From NCBI RefSeq assembly GCF_900188445.1, contig NZ_FZOR01000035.1:28645-92644 (forward strand): 64,000 nucleotides of DNA, in the 5' to 3' direction. Of this stretch, positions 32,996 through 42,261 are shown piece after piece. The DNA is from Actinomadura meyerae. GTDB lineage: Bacteria > Actinomycetota > Actinomycetes > Streptosporangiales > Streptosporangiaceae. The notes beneath the pieces were generated by a model that saw nothing but the letters and a program-made list of their open reading frames with translations, was not told the DNA's origin and did not search any database. Each line of letters begins with the position of its first letter. Within the stretch, counting starts at the first letter, position 1. The position numbers and the translations under genes are program-made.

Positions 32996-33094
32996 GTTCC
33001 TCATCGGGAGGGCCCGGGGGCCGGTTCGGGGGGACGCCGAAGGCCGCCGCGCCGGGGCGGCGGCATCTGGGCGTCCTACGCACGGATGAGGAAC
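32996..33094 (-). promoter_or_regulatory. Translational attenuator of the MFS-methyltransferase gene
   Basis: The leader ORF bases at 33085-33094 are perfectly complementary (10 bp) to bases 32996-33005, which contain the GAGGA ribosome site of the MFS gene. Between them nest a 7-bp stem (33032-33038 with 33070-33076) and an 8-bp stem with 6-base loop (33043-33050 with 33057-33064). The mRNA would fold into one long hairpin hiding the ribosome site. A ribosome stalled on the leader ORF would free it, as in erm-type attenuators. Confidence 0.7.
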
Positions 33095-33099
33095 TGCAC
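33076..33099 (-). CDS. 7-residue leader peptide (MQFLIRA)
   Basis: A GTG-started ORF of seven codons and TAG lies in the MFS leader. A TAAGCT -10 (33106-33111) ends 6 bases before the GTG, so it would be the very first thing translated on a leaderless mRNA. Its codons 2-5 supply the strand that pairs with the MFS ribosome site. It is probably a sensor for ribosome stalling rather than a functional product. Confidence 0.6.
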   Translation of the reverse strand: MQFLIRA

Positions 33100-33105
33100 G
33101 GGCTG

Positions 33106-33111
33106 AGCTTA
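33106..33111 (-). promoter_or_regulatory. -10 element of the leader peptide/MFS transcript
   Basis: TAAGCT on the minus strand, 6 bases before the leader GTG. No good -35 is visible; the preceding gene ends 25 bases upstream. Confidence 0.45.
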
Positions 33112-33135
33112 GCGCGCGGGTGCGGGGTGGGCCGG

Positions 33136-33942
33136 TCAGGTCCGGGTGAGCTGCCACAGGCCGGGGGACCGGCAGGCGCGGGCGAGGCCGCGGATGGTGG
33201 CGCGCGCCGGGTCGGGGGCGATCGTGACGGTGAGGCTCATCTCGGCGGTGAGGCGGCCGGGCAGGGACGGCAGCCGGGCGCCGCCGCCGGTGAGCAGGAG
33301 CCCGCCGTCGCGGGCGGGGCGGCGCAGCGGGGCGGGCAGGTCGTTCAGCAGGTGCGTGACGCCGCCGGGGATGCGCTCTCGGACGTACTCGGGCAGCCGG
33401 GGCGCGTTGTGCCCGGCGGGCCGTTCGGGGGCGTACTGGATGGAGCGTGCCAGGTGGACGCGGCCGCGCATGATGACGGCCATCTCCACGATCCCGGCGC
33501 CGATGTCGAGGATGAGGCGGGGCGTGGGGTCGCCGGGGTCGATTCCGGCGCCGATGGCGGCGGCCAGGGGCGCGTCCATGGTGCGGACGGGGCAGCCGGC
33601 GGCCGCGCGGACGGCGTTGGCCGCGCGGCCGAGCTGCGCGCCGCTGGCGGCGGCGGGCACGGCGAGCAGGATGTGGCGGAGCCGCAGGCCGGGGCCGGCC
33701 TCCTGCAGGGTGCGGCGGGTGAGCCGGGTGCAGGCGCCGGCGTCGGTGACGATGCCGTGCTCGATGGGGCGGGCGGGTGCGGTGCGGCCGGTGCGGCGGC
33801 CGGCGGGGGCCCGGACGTGGTCGCCGGCCGCGGAGGGGCGGTCGACGAGCACGTCCAGGGCGGGCACGCTGGCGCGGATGCGGCTGGTGCCGAGGTCGAG
33901 GGCGGCGCGGGCGCCGTCCGGTGCCGCCGCGGTGGCGGTCAT
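33136..33942 (-). CDS. MreB-like actin-fold protein
   Basis: The 268-residue protein has actin-family nucleotide motifs: phosphate-1 ALDLGTSRIRA (residues about 14-24), phosphate-2 LILDIGAGIVEMAVI and the adenosine loop LLLTGGGARLPSLPGRL. It is shorter than true MreB (about 340), mainly in subdomain IIA/IIB, and helices between phosphate-2 and the adenosine loop are reduced. Actinomycetes often carry such shortened MreB/Mbl-like proteins that act in spore-wall or envelope roles. Its ATG overlaps the TGA of the DksA/TraR gene by 1 base (TGATG). Confidence 0.75.
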   Translation of the reverse strand: MTATAAAPDGARAALDLGTSRIRASVPALDVLVDRPSAAGDHVRAPAGRRTGRTAPARPIEHGIVTDAGACTRLTRRTLQEAGPGLRLRHILLAVPAAASGAQLGRAANAVRAAAGCPVRTMDAPLAAAIGAGIDPGDPTPRLILDIGAGIVEMAVIMRGRVHLARSIQYAPERPAGHNAPRLPEYVRERIPGGVTHLLNDLPAPLRRPARDGGLLLTGGGARLPSLPGRLTAEMSLTVTIAPDPARATIRGLARACRSPGLWQLTRT

Positions 33943-34292
33943 CACCGCCGTCGCTGCTGGCAGGCCACGCAGCGGCGGGCGTAGGGGATGATCTCCAGGC
34001 GGCCTTCGGGGACGGCCTGGCCGCAGTCCTCGCACAGGCCGTAGGTGCCCTGGTCGAGGCGGGCGAGGGCCGCGTCGATCTCTTCGAGGTTGCCCTGGAG
34101 GGTGCCGCGGCGGGCCATGGCGGCCTCGTCGGGGGCGGCGGGTCCCTCGCCGTCGAGGAGGCCGAGTTCGGCGATGCGGTCGCGGCGCTCGCGCTCCAGG
34201 AGCTCGCGGGCCTGCCGCGCCGCGGCGCCGCCCGGCGGGTAACCGCCGGAGGCGTTGCCGACCGCGCCGTTGACCGCGCCGTTGACCGTCAT
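33942..34292 (-). CDS. TraR/DksA family zinc-finger protein
   Basis: The 116-residue protein has the DksA/TraR layout: a helical coiled-coil (about 25-78: RQARELLERERRDRIAELGLL, LQGNLEEIDAALARLDQGTYG) and a C4 zinc finger (CEDCGQAVPEGRLEIIPYARRC then CVAC). The Asp tip residues of E. coli DksA are not evident. It may bind RNA polymerase. The start at 34292 has AAGGGAG upstream. It is co-translated with the MreB-like gene. Confidence 0.88.
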   Translation of the reverse strand: MTVNGAVNGAVGNASGGYPPGGAAARQARELLERERRDRIAELGLLDGEGPAAPDEAAMARRGTLQGNLEEIDAALARLDQGTYGLCEDCGQAVPEGRLEIIPYARRCVACQQRRR

Positions 34293-34434
34293 CGCAATGG
34301 GCTCCCTTCGGTCGCCTGGGGTAAATGCGTGGCGAACCTCCACCATGGGGCAAGGGGCTGACGCCCACCATGGGGGCGGGCACCCATTTGCGGGGGGTGC
34401 GGGGGTGCAGACGGCCGGGCCCGGGGGGAGCGGG

Positions 34435-35004
34435 TCAGGCGCTCCATTCGCGGCGGCGGGCCTCGGCGAGGGCGATGGCGGTGGCGACGGCGACGTTGAG
34501 GGAGCCGACGCGTCCGATCTGGGGGATGTAGGCGACGGCGTCGGCGGCGGCGAGCAGGGCGGGGGAGCAGCCGTGGTCCTCGCCGCCGACGGCGAGGCAG
34601 ACGTCGCCGTCGAGGGGGGCGTCGTGCAGGGGGACGGCGTCGGCGGTGAGCTCGACGGCGATGAGGCGCAGGCCCTCCTTGCGGACGGCGGCGGCGGCCT
34701 CGGCGGGGGTGCCGGCGTGCTCCCAGGGGACGAGGCGGTCGGTGCCGAGGGCGGTCTTGGCGACGCCGCGGTGGGTGGGGGGAGTGGCGTTGCCGGCGAG
34801 CCAGAGGTGCTCGACGCCGAACACGGCGGCGGTGCGGATGATCGAGCCCATGTTGAAGGGCTGGGTGACGGACTCGACGAGCAGTCCGAGGCGGGCTCCG
34901 GTGCGGCGGCGCCAGTCGCGGTTGAGGCGCTTGACGTCGGTGGCGCGCAGCTGCCGGCGGCCCGGGGCGGGCTCGGGGGTGCTCTTCGGGTCGCGGGTGG
35001 TCAT
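34435..35004 (-). CDS. TrmH/SpoU family RNA 2'-O-methyltransferase
   Basis: The 189-residue protein has the SPOUT knot motifs: motif 1 TQPFNMGSIIRTAAVFGVEH (residues about 47-66), motif 2 DVCLAVGGEDHG (about 130-141) and motif 3 IGRVGSLNVAVATAIALAEA. The family methylates ribose in tRNA or rRNA; the short N-terminus fits the tRNA Gm18-type group, but the target is uncertain. Its ATG overlaps the stop of the RsmC-like gene by 4 bases, so two RNA-modification genes are coupled. The 142-base gap downstream shows only a short repeat (CCACCATGGGG-like, about 34340-34377). Confidence 0.9.
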   Translation of the reverse strand: MTTRDPKSTPEPAPGRRQLRATDVKRLNRDWRRRTGARLGLLVESVTQPFNMGSIIRTAAVFGVEHLWLAGNATPPTHRGVAKTALGTDRLVPWEHAGTPAEAAAAVRKEGLRLIAVELTADAVPLHDAPLDGDVCLAVGGEDHGCSPALLAAADAVAYIPQIGRVGSLNVAVATAIALAEARRREWSA

Positions 35005-35615
35005 CGGGTGGTGCCTTCCGTGCGGGACGTGACGCGCAGGACGCGGTAGGCGGACCGGGAGGCGATCCGCTCGGTGGGGAAGCCCTGGCCGGTCAGCCAC
35101 CGCTGGAGGGAGTCGGAGCCGAGGTGCTTCTGGACGACGAGGTGGGCGGTGCCCTCGGGGGTGAGGCGGGGGAGCCAGGTGAGCAGGAGGTCGTGCAGGG
35201 CGGCCTTGCCGATGCGAATCGGGGGGTTGGACCAGATCGCGGCGAAGCGCAGCGCGGGGTCGATCTCGTCCCCCAGCATGAACCTTACATTGTCAAGGCC
35301 GGCGGCTTTGGCATTGCCCTCCGCGATTTCCAATGCTCGCCGGTTCACATCCACACCCCAGACTTTCCCCGACGGGGAACGCTTGGCCAGGGTGAGGGCG
35401 ATGGGCCCGTAGCCGCAGCCGAGGTCGAGGAGGTCTCCGTGCCGCGGGGGCGGCGGGACGGTCTCCAGCAGGACGCGGGTGCCGGGGTCGACGCGGTCGG
35501 GGGAGAAGACGCCGCTGTCGGTGTCGAGCCGCAGGTGCAGGTCGGGCAGGACGAGGTCGACGGTGCGGCGCCGGCTGGCGGCGCCGGGCCGCTCGGCGAA
35601 GTAGTGATCCCCCAC
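35001..35615 (-). CDS. RsmC-like RNA methyltransferase
   Basis: The 204-residue class I methyltransferase has SAM motif LLDLGCGYGPIALTLAKR, acidic VWGVDVNRRALEIAEGNA and the catalytic N-P-P of WSNPPIRIGKAALHDLL, typical of base-N-methylating enzymes. Compared with E. coli RsmC (16S m2G1207) it is the C-terminal domain only, as in most Gram-positives. The GTG start at 35615 gives GDHYFAERPGAASRRR, matching the family N-terminus (HYFxxxP). It is first in a two-gene operon with the TrmH-type gene. Confidence 0.9.
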   Translation of the reverse strand: MGDHYFAERPGAASRRRTVDLVLPDLHLRLDTDSGVFSPDRVDPGTRVLLETVPPPPRHGDLLDLGCGYGPIALTLAKRSPSGKVWGVDVNRRALEIAEGNAKAAGLDNVRFMLGDEIDPALRFAAIWSNPPIRIGKAALHDLLLTWLPRLTPEGTAHLVVQKHLGSDSLQRWLTGQGFPTERIASRSAYRVLRVTSRTEGTTR

Positions 35616-35699
35616 GTCCGTCGACGCTATCAGTGCGCGCGCGGCGCCCGGACCGGTCGCGCGGGCGGTCCGGGCCGACCGGCCGGGCGGGCGGGTCGG

Positions 35700-36647
35700 T
35701 CAGGGCAGGCGGGAGAACCAGGCGAGGGAGACGCCGCCGGCGGCGAGGGCGAACAGCAGCGCGATGCCGATGTAGCGGGCGGCGATGTCGCGGTGCTCGA
35801 TCCGGAAGCCGAGGGAGGTGCCGATGTTGCCGTAGACCTCGTCGAGCTGCCCGGCGTCGGCGGCCTCGTAGGCCTTGCCCTCGGTGCTGTCGGCGAGGGT
35901 CTTGAGGGTCTCCTTGTTGACCGAGACGCTGGTGGTCTCGCCCTCGATGTCGACGGTGCCGTAGGGGGTGCCGAACGCGATGGTGGAGACGGGGATGTGG
36001 GCGACGCGGCTGGCGTCGACGGCCTCCTGGACGGAGCGTCCGGTGGTGTTGTCCCCGTCGGACAGCAGCACGATGTGGGCGGGCGGCGGGTCCTGGCTGG
36101 CCTCGGCGTCGAAGGACCGGACGGCCTGCAGGGAAGTGAACACGGCCTCGCCGATGGCGGTGCGCTTGGCCAGGGCGAGCTGGTCGAGGGAGGCGATGGC
36201 GGCGGCGCGGTCGGCGGACGGCGCGGCGACGAGGTTGGCGTTGCCGGCGAAGGCGACGACGCCGACGTTGAAGCGGCGGGGCAGGTCGCCGATGAACTTC
36301 TTGGCGGCGGCCTTGGCGGCGTCGAGGCGGCTGGGGGAGACGTCCCTGGCCATCATCGACAGCGACACGTCCACGGCGACCATGATGGTGGCGCGGTCGC
36401 GGGGGACCTTGACGGAGGAGGCGGGGCGCGCGAACCCGACCATCATGAGCAGGATCATGATGAGGAACAGGCCGGCGGCGACGTGCCGGCGCCAGCCGGG
36501 CCGCCGGGGGGCGACCTGGGAGAGCAGCGCGAGGTTGGTGAAGCGGACGGCGTAGCGGCTGCGGCGCAGCTGCAGGATCGTGTAGGCGGCGGCCAGCAGC
36601 GGCAGGAGGCCGAGCAGCCAGAGGCGTTCGGGTGACAGGAAGGTCAT
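35700..36647 (-). CDS. VWA domain membrane protein (BatA-like)
   Basis: The 315-residue protein has two N-terminal helices (about 7-24 and 56-77), a von Willebrand A domain with intact metal site D-x-S-x-S (VAVDVSLSMMARD; TTGR and DGDN later), and a C-terminal helix (about 290-308). The domain would face the outside in the BatA topology. It overlaps the upstream DUF58 gene by 4 bases and completes a moxR-DUF58-vwa operon, which in other bacteria acts as an AAA+/VWA chaperone pair in envelope stress or metal insertion. Confidence 0.9.
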   Translation of the reverse strand: MTFLSPERLWLLGLLPLLAAAYTILQLRRSRYAVRFTNLALLSQVAPRRPGWRRHVAAGLFLIMILLMMVGFARPASSVKVPRDRATIMVAVDVSLSMMARDVSPSRLDAAKAAAKKFIGDLPRRFNVGVVAFAGNANLVAAPSADRAAAIASLDQLALAKRTAIGEAVFTSLQAVRSFDAEASQDPPPAHIVLLSDGDNTTGRSVQEAVDASRVAHIPVSTIAFGTPYGTVDIEGETTSVSVNKETLKTLADSTEGKAYEAADAGQLDEVYGNIGTSLGFRIEHRDIAARYIGIALLFALAAGGVSLAWFSRLP

Positions 36648-37704
36648 GGGCGCACTCCCCCGGTGGTGAAGGACCGTCCTCCGGCGCGGCGCTGGCGGAG
36701 GGCGAAGCGTGCGACGTCGGCGATCCAGTCGCGGTCGGTGCGCAGGACGAGGTGGTGGGCGCCGCAGCGGCGCAGGGCGGCGCGGTTGCGCTCGCGCTGG
36801 GCGGCGGCCGCGGCGGCGTACCGTTCGCGGGTGCGGCGGCTGAGCACGATCTCGTGGACAGTCCCGGTCTCGGGGTCGGCCATCTCGACGAGTCCGACGT
36901 CGGGGAGGTCGAGTTCGCGGGGGTCGATGATCTCGATGGCGAGGACCTGGTGGCGGGCGGCGAGGCGGCGCAGGGGGCGTTCCCAGTCGGGGCGGCCGTG
37001 CTGGTCGGCGTCGGCGGGGCCGGTGAGGGGGTCGGTGCCGTCGGGGGCGAGGAAGTCGGAGATGACCACGCGCAGGCCGCGGCGGGTCTGGCCGCGGTCG
37101 AGGGAGGTGAGGGCGGCGGCGAGGTCGCGGGGTGCGGCGGGGCCGGTGCGGGCGCCGGGGCCCTGCCCGGCGGACTGGGCGTCCAGGACGGACTGCAGGA
37201 GGGCGTAGAGGGCGGCCTTGCCGGTGCGGGCGGGCCAGCGGCGCACGCCGTCGGTGTGCAGGAGGTAGGCGCCGGCGCGGTCGCCGAGGCGGACGGTGAG
37301 GAAGCCGACGGCGGCGAGGGCGGCGACGGCGAGGTCGCGTTTGATCATGTTGCCGGTGCCGAAGTCCATGCTGGGGGTGAGGTCGACCAGGGACCAGGCT
37401 TCGAGTTCGTGGTCGGCGACGAGGTCGCGGACGTGGGGGGTGGTGGTGCGGGCGGTGACGGCCCAGTCCATGTGGCGGACGTCGTCCTCGCCGGGCTGGT
37501 AGAGGCGGGCTTCGGCGAGTTCGGTGCCGGGGCCGGGGATCAGGCCGAGGTGCTCGCCGTTGAGGAGGCCGTCGAGGCGGCGGGTGACCTGGAGTTCCAG
37601 GCGGCGCAGGGTGCGTTCGGGGGCGAGGTGGGCGAGCTTGCCTGCGGCGCCGCCGCGGCGGCGCCGTCCGGCGGCGGGGGTTCCGTGGTCGGCGCGCCGC
37701 GGGC

Positions 37705-37708
<4 letters not shown>
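36644..37708 (-). CDS. DUF58 domain protein
   Basis: The 354-residue soluble protein carries the DUF58 hallmark (LAEARLYQPGEDDVRHMDWAVTARTTTPHVR, residues about 63-94) and a following VWA-like fold with a partial metal motif (WSLVDLTPSMDFG). The Arg-rich N-terminus is disordered. It works with MoxR ATPases in the moxR-DUF58-vwa operon. Start and stop overlap both neighbours by 4 bases. Confidence 0.9.
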
Positions 37709-38718
<1,010 letters not shown>

Positions 38719-38852
38719 GGTGGGAGTCCCCTCGCTGTCCCTGGTTCGCTGTCCCCGGTGGGCCTGTGCGTCGGTGCCGGTGGGCGTGTTACGACCCTAC
38801 GCGATCACTTGTACCCGTTCGTTCGGGATACGTGCGCTCGGGTGGTGATCGG

Positions 38853-38881
38853 TTCGGGGGTGGGGGTGTGGTTGTTAGTGT
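38853..38881 (+). promoter_or_regulatory. Leaderless promoter of the kinase-lobe-like gene
   Basis: TTCGGG (38853-38858), a 17-base spacer, -10 TAGTGT (38876-38881), then 7 bases to ATG 38889. Confidence 0.5.
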
Positions 38882-38888
38882 TGCGGCC

Positions 38889-39671
38889 ATGTCGAGGCCG
38901 TTGCCGCCGGGTGACCCAGTTCAGCTGGGGCCGTTTCGTTTGTCGGCGCGTCTGTCGGAGTCCGCCGCGGGGATCGTGTTCCTGGGGGTGGACGGTGAGG
39001 GGCGGCGCGCGAGTGTGGCGGTGCTGAACCGGGGTGCGGCGGGGGATGCCGCGGCGCGGGACCGGTTCCGTGCGGCGATCAACGCGGCGGTGCCGGCGGC
39101 GGGTGGTGTGCCGGGCGGGGGTCCGGGTGGGGCCGCAGGTGGGTCGGGTGGTCCGGCGCCGGTGGTGGCGGCGCATCCGGATGGTCCGGCGCCGTGGGTG
39201 GCGACGTCGTATGAGCCTGATCGGGTGGGGGCTGAGCGTTTCCTGGAGCCGGTGGTGTTCCAGGGGCAGGGTCGCGGGTGGTGGGGCGGTCGGCGGCGGG
39301 GTCCGCAGTTCCAGCCGTACTGGCTGGGGTCGGGTGAGCCGGCGTTGGAGGAGCCGCGGCCGGGGCCGCCGGTGGGTGTGCCGGGTGGGGCGCCGGTGGG
39401 GGAGCGTCCGCCGGAGCGGAGTCTGGTGGCGGCGGTGGTGGCGCTGGCGGCGGCGTTGCTGGTGCTGGCGTTGCTGATGGCGGTGCTGTTCGCGTGCCAG
39501 CCGACGGCGGAGGAGCCGGCTCCGGCGCCGCCGGAGCCGACGCCGACGTTCCAGCAGCCGTCGCGGCCGCCGACGCCGTCGCGGTCTCCGTCGGGGCCGC
39601 CGCGGTCGCCGACGGGTCCGCCGTCGCCGTCGCCGTCGGCTTCGGGTGGGGATGACGGCGCGCCGCTGTGA
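38889..39671 (+). CDS. Membrane protein with truncated kinase N-lobe-like domain
   Basis: The 260-residue protein begins PLPPGDPVQLGPFRLSARLSE, then SAAGIVFLGVDGEGRRASVAVLN. This matches the opening of actinobacterial Ser/Thr kinases (glycine loop and first strands) but lacks the loop glycines, the VAIK-type Lys and the whole C-lobe. After a Gly/Pro linker come one membrane helix (about 176-203, LVAAVVALAAALLVLALLMAVLFA) and an extracytoplasmic Pro/Ser/Thr tail. It cannot be an active kinase. Similar short kinase-N-lobe membrane proteins are seen in actinomycetes without known role. Confidence 0.7.
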   Translation: MSRPLPPGDPVQLGPFRLSARLSESAAGIVFLGVDGEGRRASVAVLNRGAAGDAAARDRFRAAINAAVPAAGGVPGGGPGGAAGGSGGPAPVVAAHPDGPAPWVATSYEPDRVGAERFLEPVVFQGQGRGWWGGRRRGPQFQPYWLGSGEPALEEPRPGPPVGVPGGAPVGERPPERSLVAAVVALAAALLVLALLMAVLFACQPTAEEPAPAPPEPTPTFQQPSRPPTPSRSPSGPPRSPTGPPSPSPSASGGDDGAPL

Positions 39672-39794
39672 CGGTGTGAGTGTGGTGTGAGTGTGACGGT
39701 GTGAGCCGCCGGGTTGTGGCCGGTGTCCGCTGCGCCCTGTTGTGGCCAGGTTTTGGCGTTGCGCGGGCGGGTGCGGGGCGGTGAGCATGGACGG

Positions 39795-40439
39795 ATGGTG
39801 GAGAGTCTGCTGGCGTTCGCGGGCGCGGCGGTGCTGATCGCGATGGCGCCGGGGCCGAGCACGGTTGTGATCATGCGTGAGTCGGTGCGGTCGGGGCGTC
39901 GCGGAGGGTTGGCCGTGGTGCTGGGGAATGAAACGGGTGTGCTGGTGTGGGGGCTGGCGGCGGCGGTGGGGTTGTCGGCGTTGCTGGTGGCGTCGCGGTT
40001 GGCGTATGACGGGTTGCGGGTGGCGGGTGCGGTGGTGCTGGTGTGGTTCGGGGTGCGGGCGTTGTGGCGCGCGCGGCGTGGCGGTGGTGCGTCCGGTGGG
40101 GTGGTGGAGGAGTCGCGGGGTGTGGAGGGGGCGGGGTTGTCGGGGCGGCGGTGTTTCCGGTTGGGGTTGGTGACGAATTTCGCGAATCCGAAGGCGGGGG
40201 TGTTCGCGGTGTCGTTCCTGCCGCAGTTCGTGCCGGGCGGGTGGCCGGTGGGGTGGACGCTGGTGGGGTTCTCGGTGCTGTGGGCGCTGATCGACTTGCT
40301 GTGGTACGCGGTGGTGGTGTGGGTGGTGGGTGCGGCGCGCCGGGTGCTGGGGCGGCCGGGGGTGCGGCGGCGGCTGGAGCAGGTGTCGGGTGTGGTGCTG
40401 GTCGGGTTGGGGGTGCGGCTGGCGGTGGAGGCGCGCTGA
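39795..40439 (+). CDS. LysE/RhtB family amino-acid exporter
   Basis: The 214-residue protein has six predicted helices and the LysE hallmark near its start (AGAAVLIAMAPGPSTVVIMRES, residues about 7-29) plus LGLVTNFANPKAGVFAVSFLPQF. Such exporters move amino acids or derivatives out of the cell using the proton gradient. Its codon use includes more GTG/GGT than its neighbours. There is no adjacent LysG-type regulator. Substrate unknown. Confidence 0.92.
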   Translation: MVESLLAFAGAAVLIAMAPGPSTVVIMRESVRSGRRGGLAVVLGNETGVLVWGLAAAVGLSALLVASRLAYDGLRVAGAVVLVWFGVRALWRARRGGGASGGVVEESRGVEGAGLSGRRCFRLGLVTNFANPKAGVFAVSFLPQFVPGGWPVGWTLVGFSVLWALIDLLWYAVVVWVVGAARRVLGRPGVRRRLEQVSGVVLVGLGVRLAVEAR

Positions 40440-40501
40440 CCCCGCTGGGCGGTATGCCTTTTTTGGCACATTTTCATGATCACTTTTGCCGGTGCGGGCC
40501 G

Positions 40502-40507
40502 TAGCCT
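40502..40507 (+). promoter_or_regulatory. -10 element of the DUF885 gene
   Basis: TAGCCT, 6 bases before ATG 40514. The AT-rich 40453-40488 stretch upstream contains TGCC-TTTTTT-GGCA, which may end transcription of the LysE gene. Confidence 0.45.
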
Positions 40508-40513
40508 GGGGCG

Positions 40514-42160
40514 ATGACCGCACTGGATGACCTCGCCGGCCGGTACACCGACGAGTTCGCCGCGCTGGATCCGTGCCTGGCCGCCGTGATGGGGATCGCG
40601 GGGCAGGAGGGGCGGCTGACCGACTACGGCCCGGACGGGGCCGCCGCGCGCGCCGAGCTGTCGCGGCGGACGCTGGCGGAGCTGGCGCGGGTGCCGGTGG
40701 AGGGGGAGGCGGGCCGGGTCGCGGCCGCGGTGCTGCGGGACCGGCTCGAGGTGGAGGTGGCGCTGGACGAGGCGGGGGTGCGGGAGTGGCTGCTGGACAC
40801 CACCGACGGGCCCGTCCAGCGGCTGCGGGTGGCGGTGGAGCTGCTCGACCAGGGGGCCGGCACCGACTGGGAGGCGGTGCGGTCGCGGCTGGGGGCGCTG
40901 CCGGGCGCGCTGGCGGGGCTGCGGGTGTCGCTGGAGCGGGCGTGCGGCCGGGGGCGGGTCGCGGCGCGGCGGCAGGTGCTGCGCAGCGCGCGCGAGTGCG
41001 CGGAGTTCCCGGCGTATGTGGCGGGTCTGGTGGCGCGGTACGGGGAGGGTCCGCTGGCGGGCGCGCTGGGGGAGGCGGCGCGGGCGGCGTCGGCGGCGCT
41101 GGCGGGGTTCGCGGAGTTCCTGACGGGGGTGCTGGCGGCGCGGGCGCCGGAGCGGGACGCGCTGGGCGCGGACCGGTACGCGCTCGGGGTGCGGGAGTTC
41201 CTGGGGACGGAGCTGGACCTGGCGGAGACGTACGCGTGGGGCTGGGAGGAGCTGGCGCGGGTCGAGGCGGAGATGGCGGGGGCGGCGGCGGAGATCCTGC
41301 CGGGTGAGCCGCTGCCGGCGGTGATGGCGGCGCTGGACGCCGATCCGGCGTACCGGGTGGTGGGGGCGGAGGCGTTCCGGGGGTGGATCCAGGAGCTGGC
41401 GGACGGGGCGATCGCGGATCTGGACGGGGTGCACTTCGACATTCCGGCGCCGCTGCGGCGGATCGAGTGCCGGATCCCGCCGGTGGAGTCGGGGATCTAC
41501 TACCTGGCGCCGGCGGAGGACCTGTCGCGGCCGGGGACGGTGTGGTGGACGGTGGAGGACCCGGCGGCGGAGATCGTGACGTGGTCGGTGCCGACGACGA
41601 TGTTCCACGAGGGGGTGCCGGGCCACCACCTTCAGCTGGGGGTGACGGTGCTGAACCCGCGGCTGAACCGGTTCCAGCGGGTGGCGAGCGAGCTGCACGC
41701 GGGGCACTGCGAGGGGTGGGGGCTGTACGCGGAGCGGCTGATGGACGAGCTGGGCCACTACGCCGATCCGGCGCACCGGCTGGGGATGCTGGCGGGCGGG
41801 CAGCGGTTCCGGGCGGCGCGGGTGATCCTGGACATCGGGCTGCATCTGGAGCTGCCGATCCCGAAGGGGGCGGGGTTCCACGAGGGGGAGCGGTGGACGC
41901 CGGAGCTGGGGTTCGCGTTCCTGCGGTCGCGCAAGGGCCCCGATCCCGATTCGGCGGTGGCGTTCGAGATCGACCGGTACCTGGGGCGTCCGGGGCAGGC
42001 GATCGCGTACAAGCTGGGGGAGAAGGTGTGGCTGGAGGCGCGGGAGGAGGCGCGGCGGCGCGCGGGCGCGGGGTTCGATCTGAAGGAGTTCCACCGGCGG
42101 GCGCTGGATCTGGGGCCGATGGGCCTGGACCGGCTGCGCGCCGAGCTCGCGGCGGTGTGA
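40514..42160 (+). CDS. DUF885 family protein, putative metallopeptidase
   Basis: The 548-residue protein matches DUF885. Its key feature is the metal motif H-E-x-V-P-G-H-H (MFHEGVPGHHLQLG, residues about 370-383), with a second acid in SELHAGHCEGWGLYAERLMDELG, and the C-terminal RYLGRPGQAIAYKLGEKVWLEARE. No signal peptide is seen. The family resembles zinc carboxypeptidases in motif order but function is little studied. The mRNA is probably leaderless. Its stop codon lies in the first unit of a short tandem repeat. Confidence 0.9.
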   Translation: MTALDDLAGRYTDEFAALDPCLAAVMGIAGQEGRLTDYGPDGAAARAELSRRTLAELARVPVEGEAGRVAAAVLRDRLEVEVALDEAGVREWLLDTTDGPVQRLRVAVELLDQGAGTDWEAVRSRLGALPGALAGLRVSLERACGRGRVAARRQVLRSARECAEFPAYVAGLVARYGEGPLAGALGEAARAASAALAGFAEFLTGVLAARAPERDALGADRYALGVREFLGTELDLAETYAWGWEELARVEAEMAGAAAEILPGEPLPAVMAALDADPAYRVVGAEAFRGWIQELADGAIADLDGVHFDIPAPLRRIECRIPPVESGIYYLAPAEDLSRPGTVWWTVEDPAAEIVTWSVPTTMFHEGVPGHHLQLGVTVLNPRLNRFQRVASELHAGHCEGWGLYAERLMDELGHYADPAHRLGMLAGGQRFRAARVILDIGLHLELPIPKGAGFHEGERWTPELGFAFLRSRKGPDPDSAVAFEIDRYLGRPGQAIAYKLGEKVWLEAREEARRRAGAGFDLKEFHRRALDLGPMGLDRLRAELAAV

Positions 42161-42219
42161 GCTGGACGGTGCGTGAGCTGGACGGTGCGTGAGCTGGACT
42201 GCGGGTGCGTGAGCTGGAC
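42157..42219 (+). repeat. Four tandem copies of GTGAGCTGGAC
   Basis: GTGAGCTGGAC occurs at 42157, 42173, 42189 and 42209, so the period is 16, 16, then 20 bases. The first copy includes the DUF885 stop codon. It looks like a slipped-strand duplication of the gene's 3' end. Confidence 0.8.
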
Positions 42220-42261
42220 TGCGCGGGCCGACTGGTGCGCGGGCCGGGCGGCCGGCGCGGG

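Noticed and set aside
29996..33157. Long minus-strand frame spanning GDPD, EF-hand and MFS regions as one large protein
   Set aside because: Only its 3' part (GDPD) shows a protein family; the rest is Arg/Pro-rich shadow of the MFS-methyltransferase frame.
42157..42219. CRISPR array
   Set aside because: Units are 11 bases with 5-9-base spacers, far too short, and no cas genes are present.
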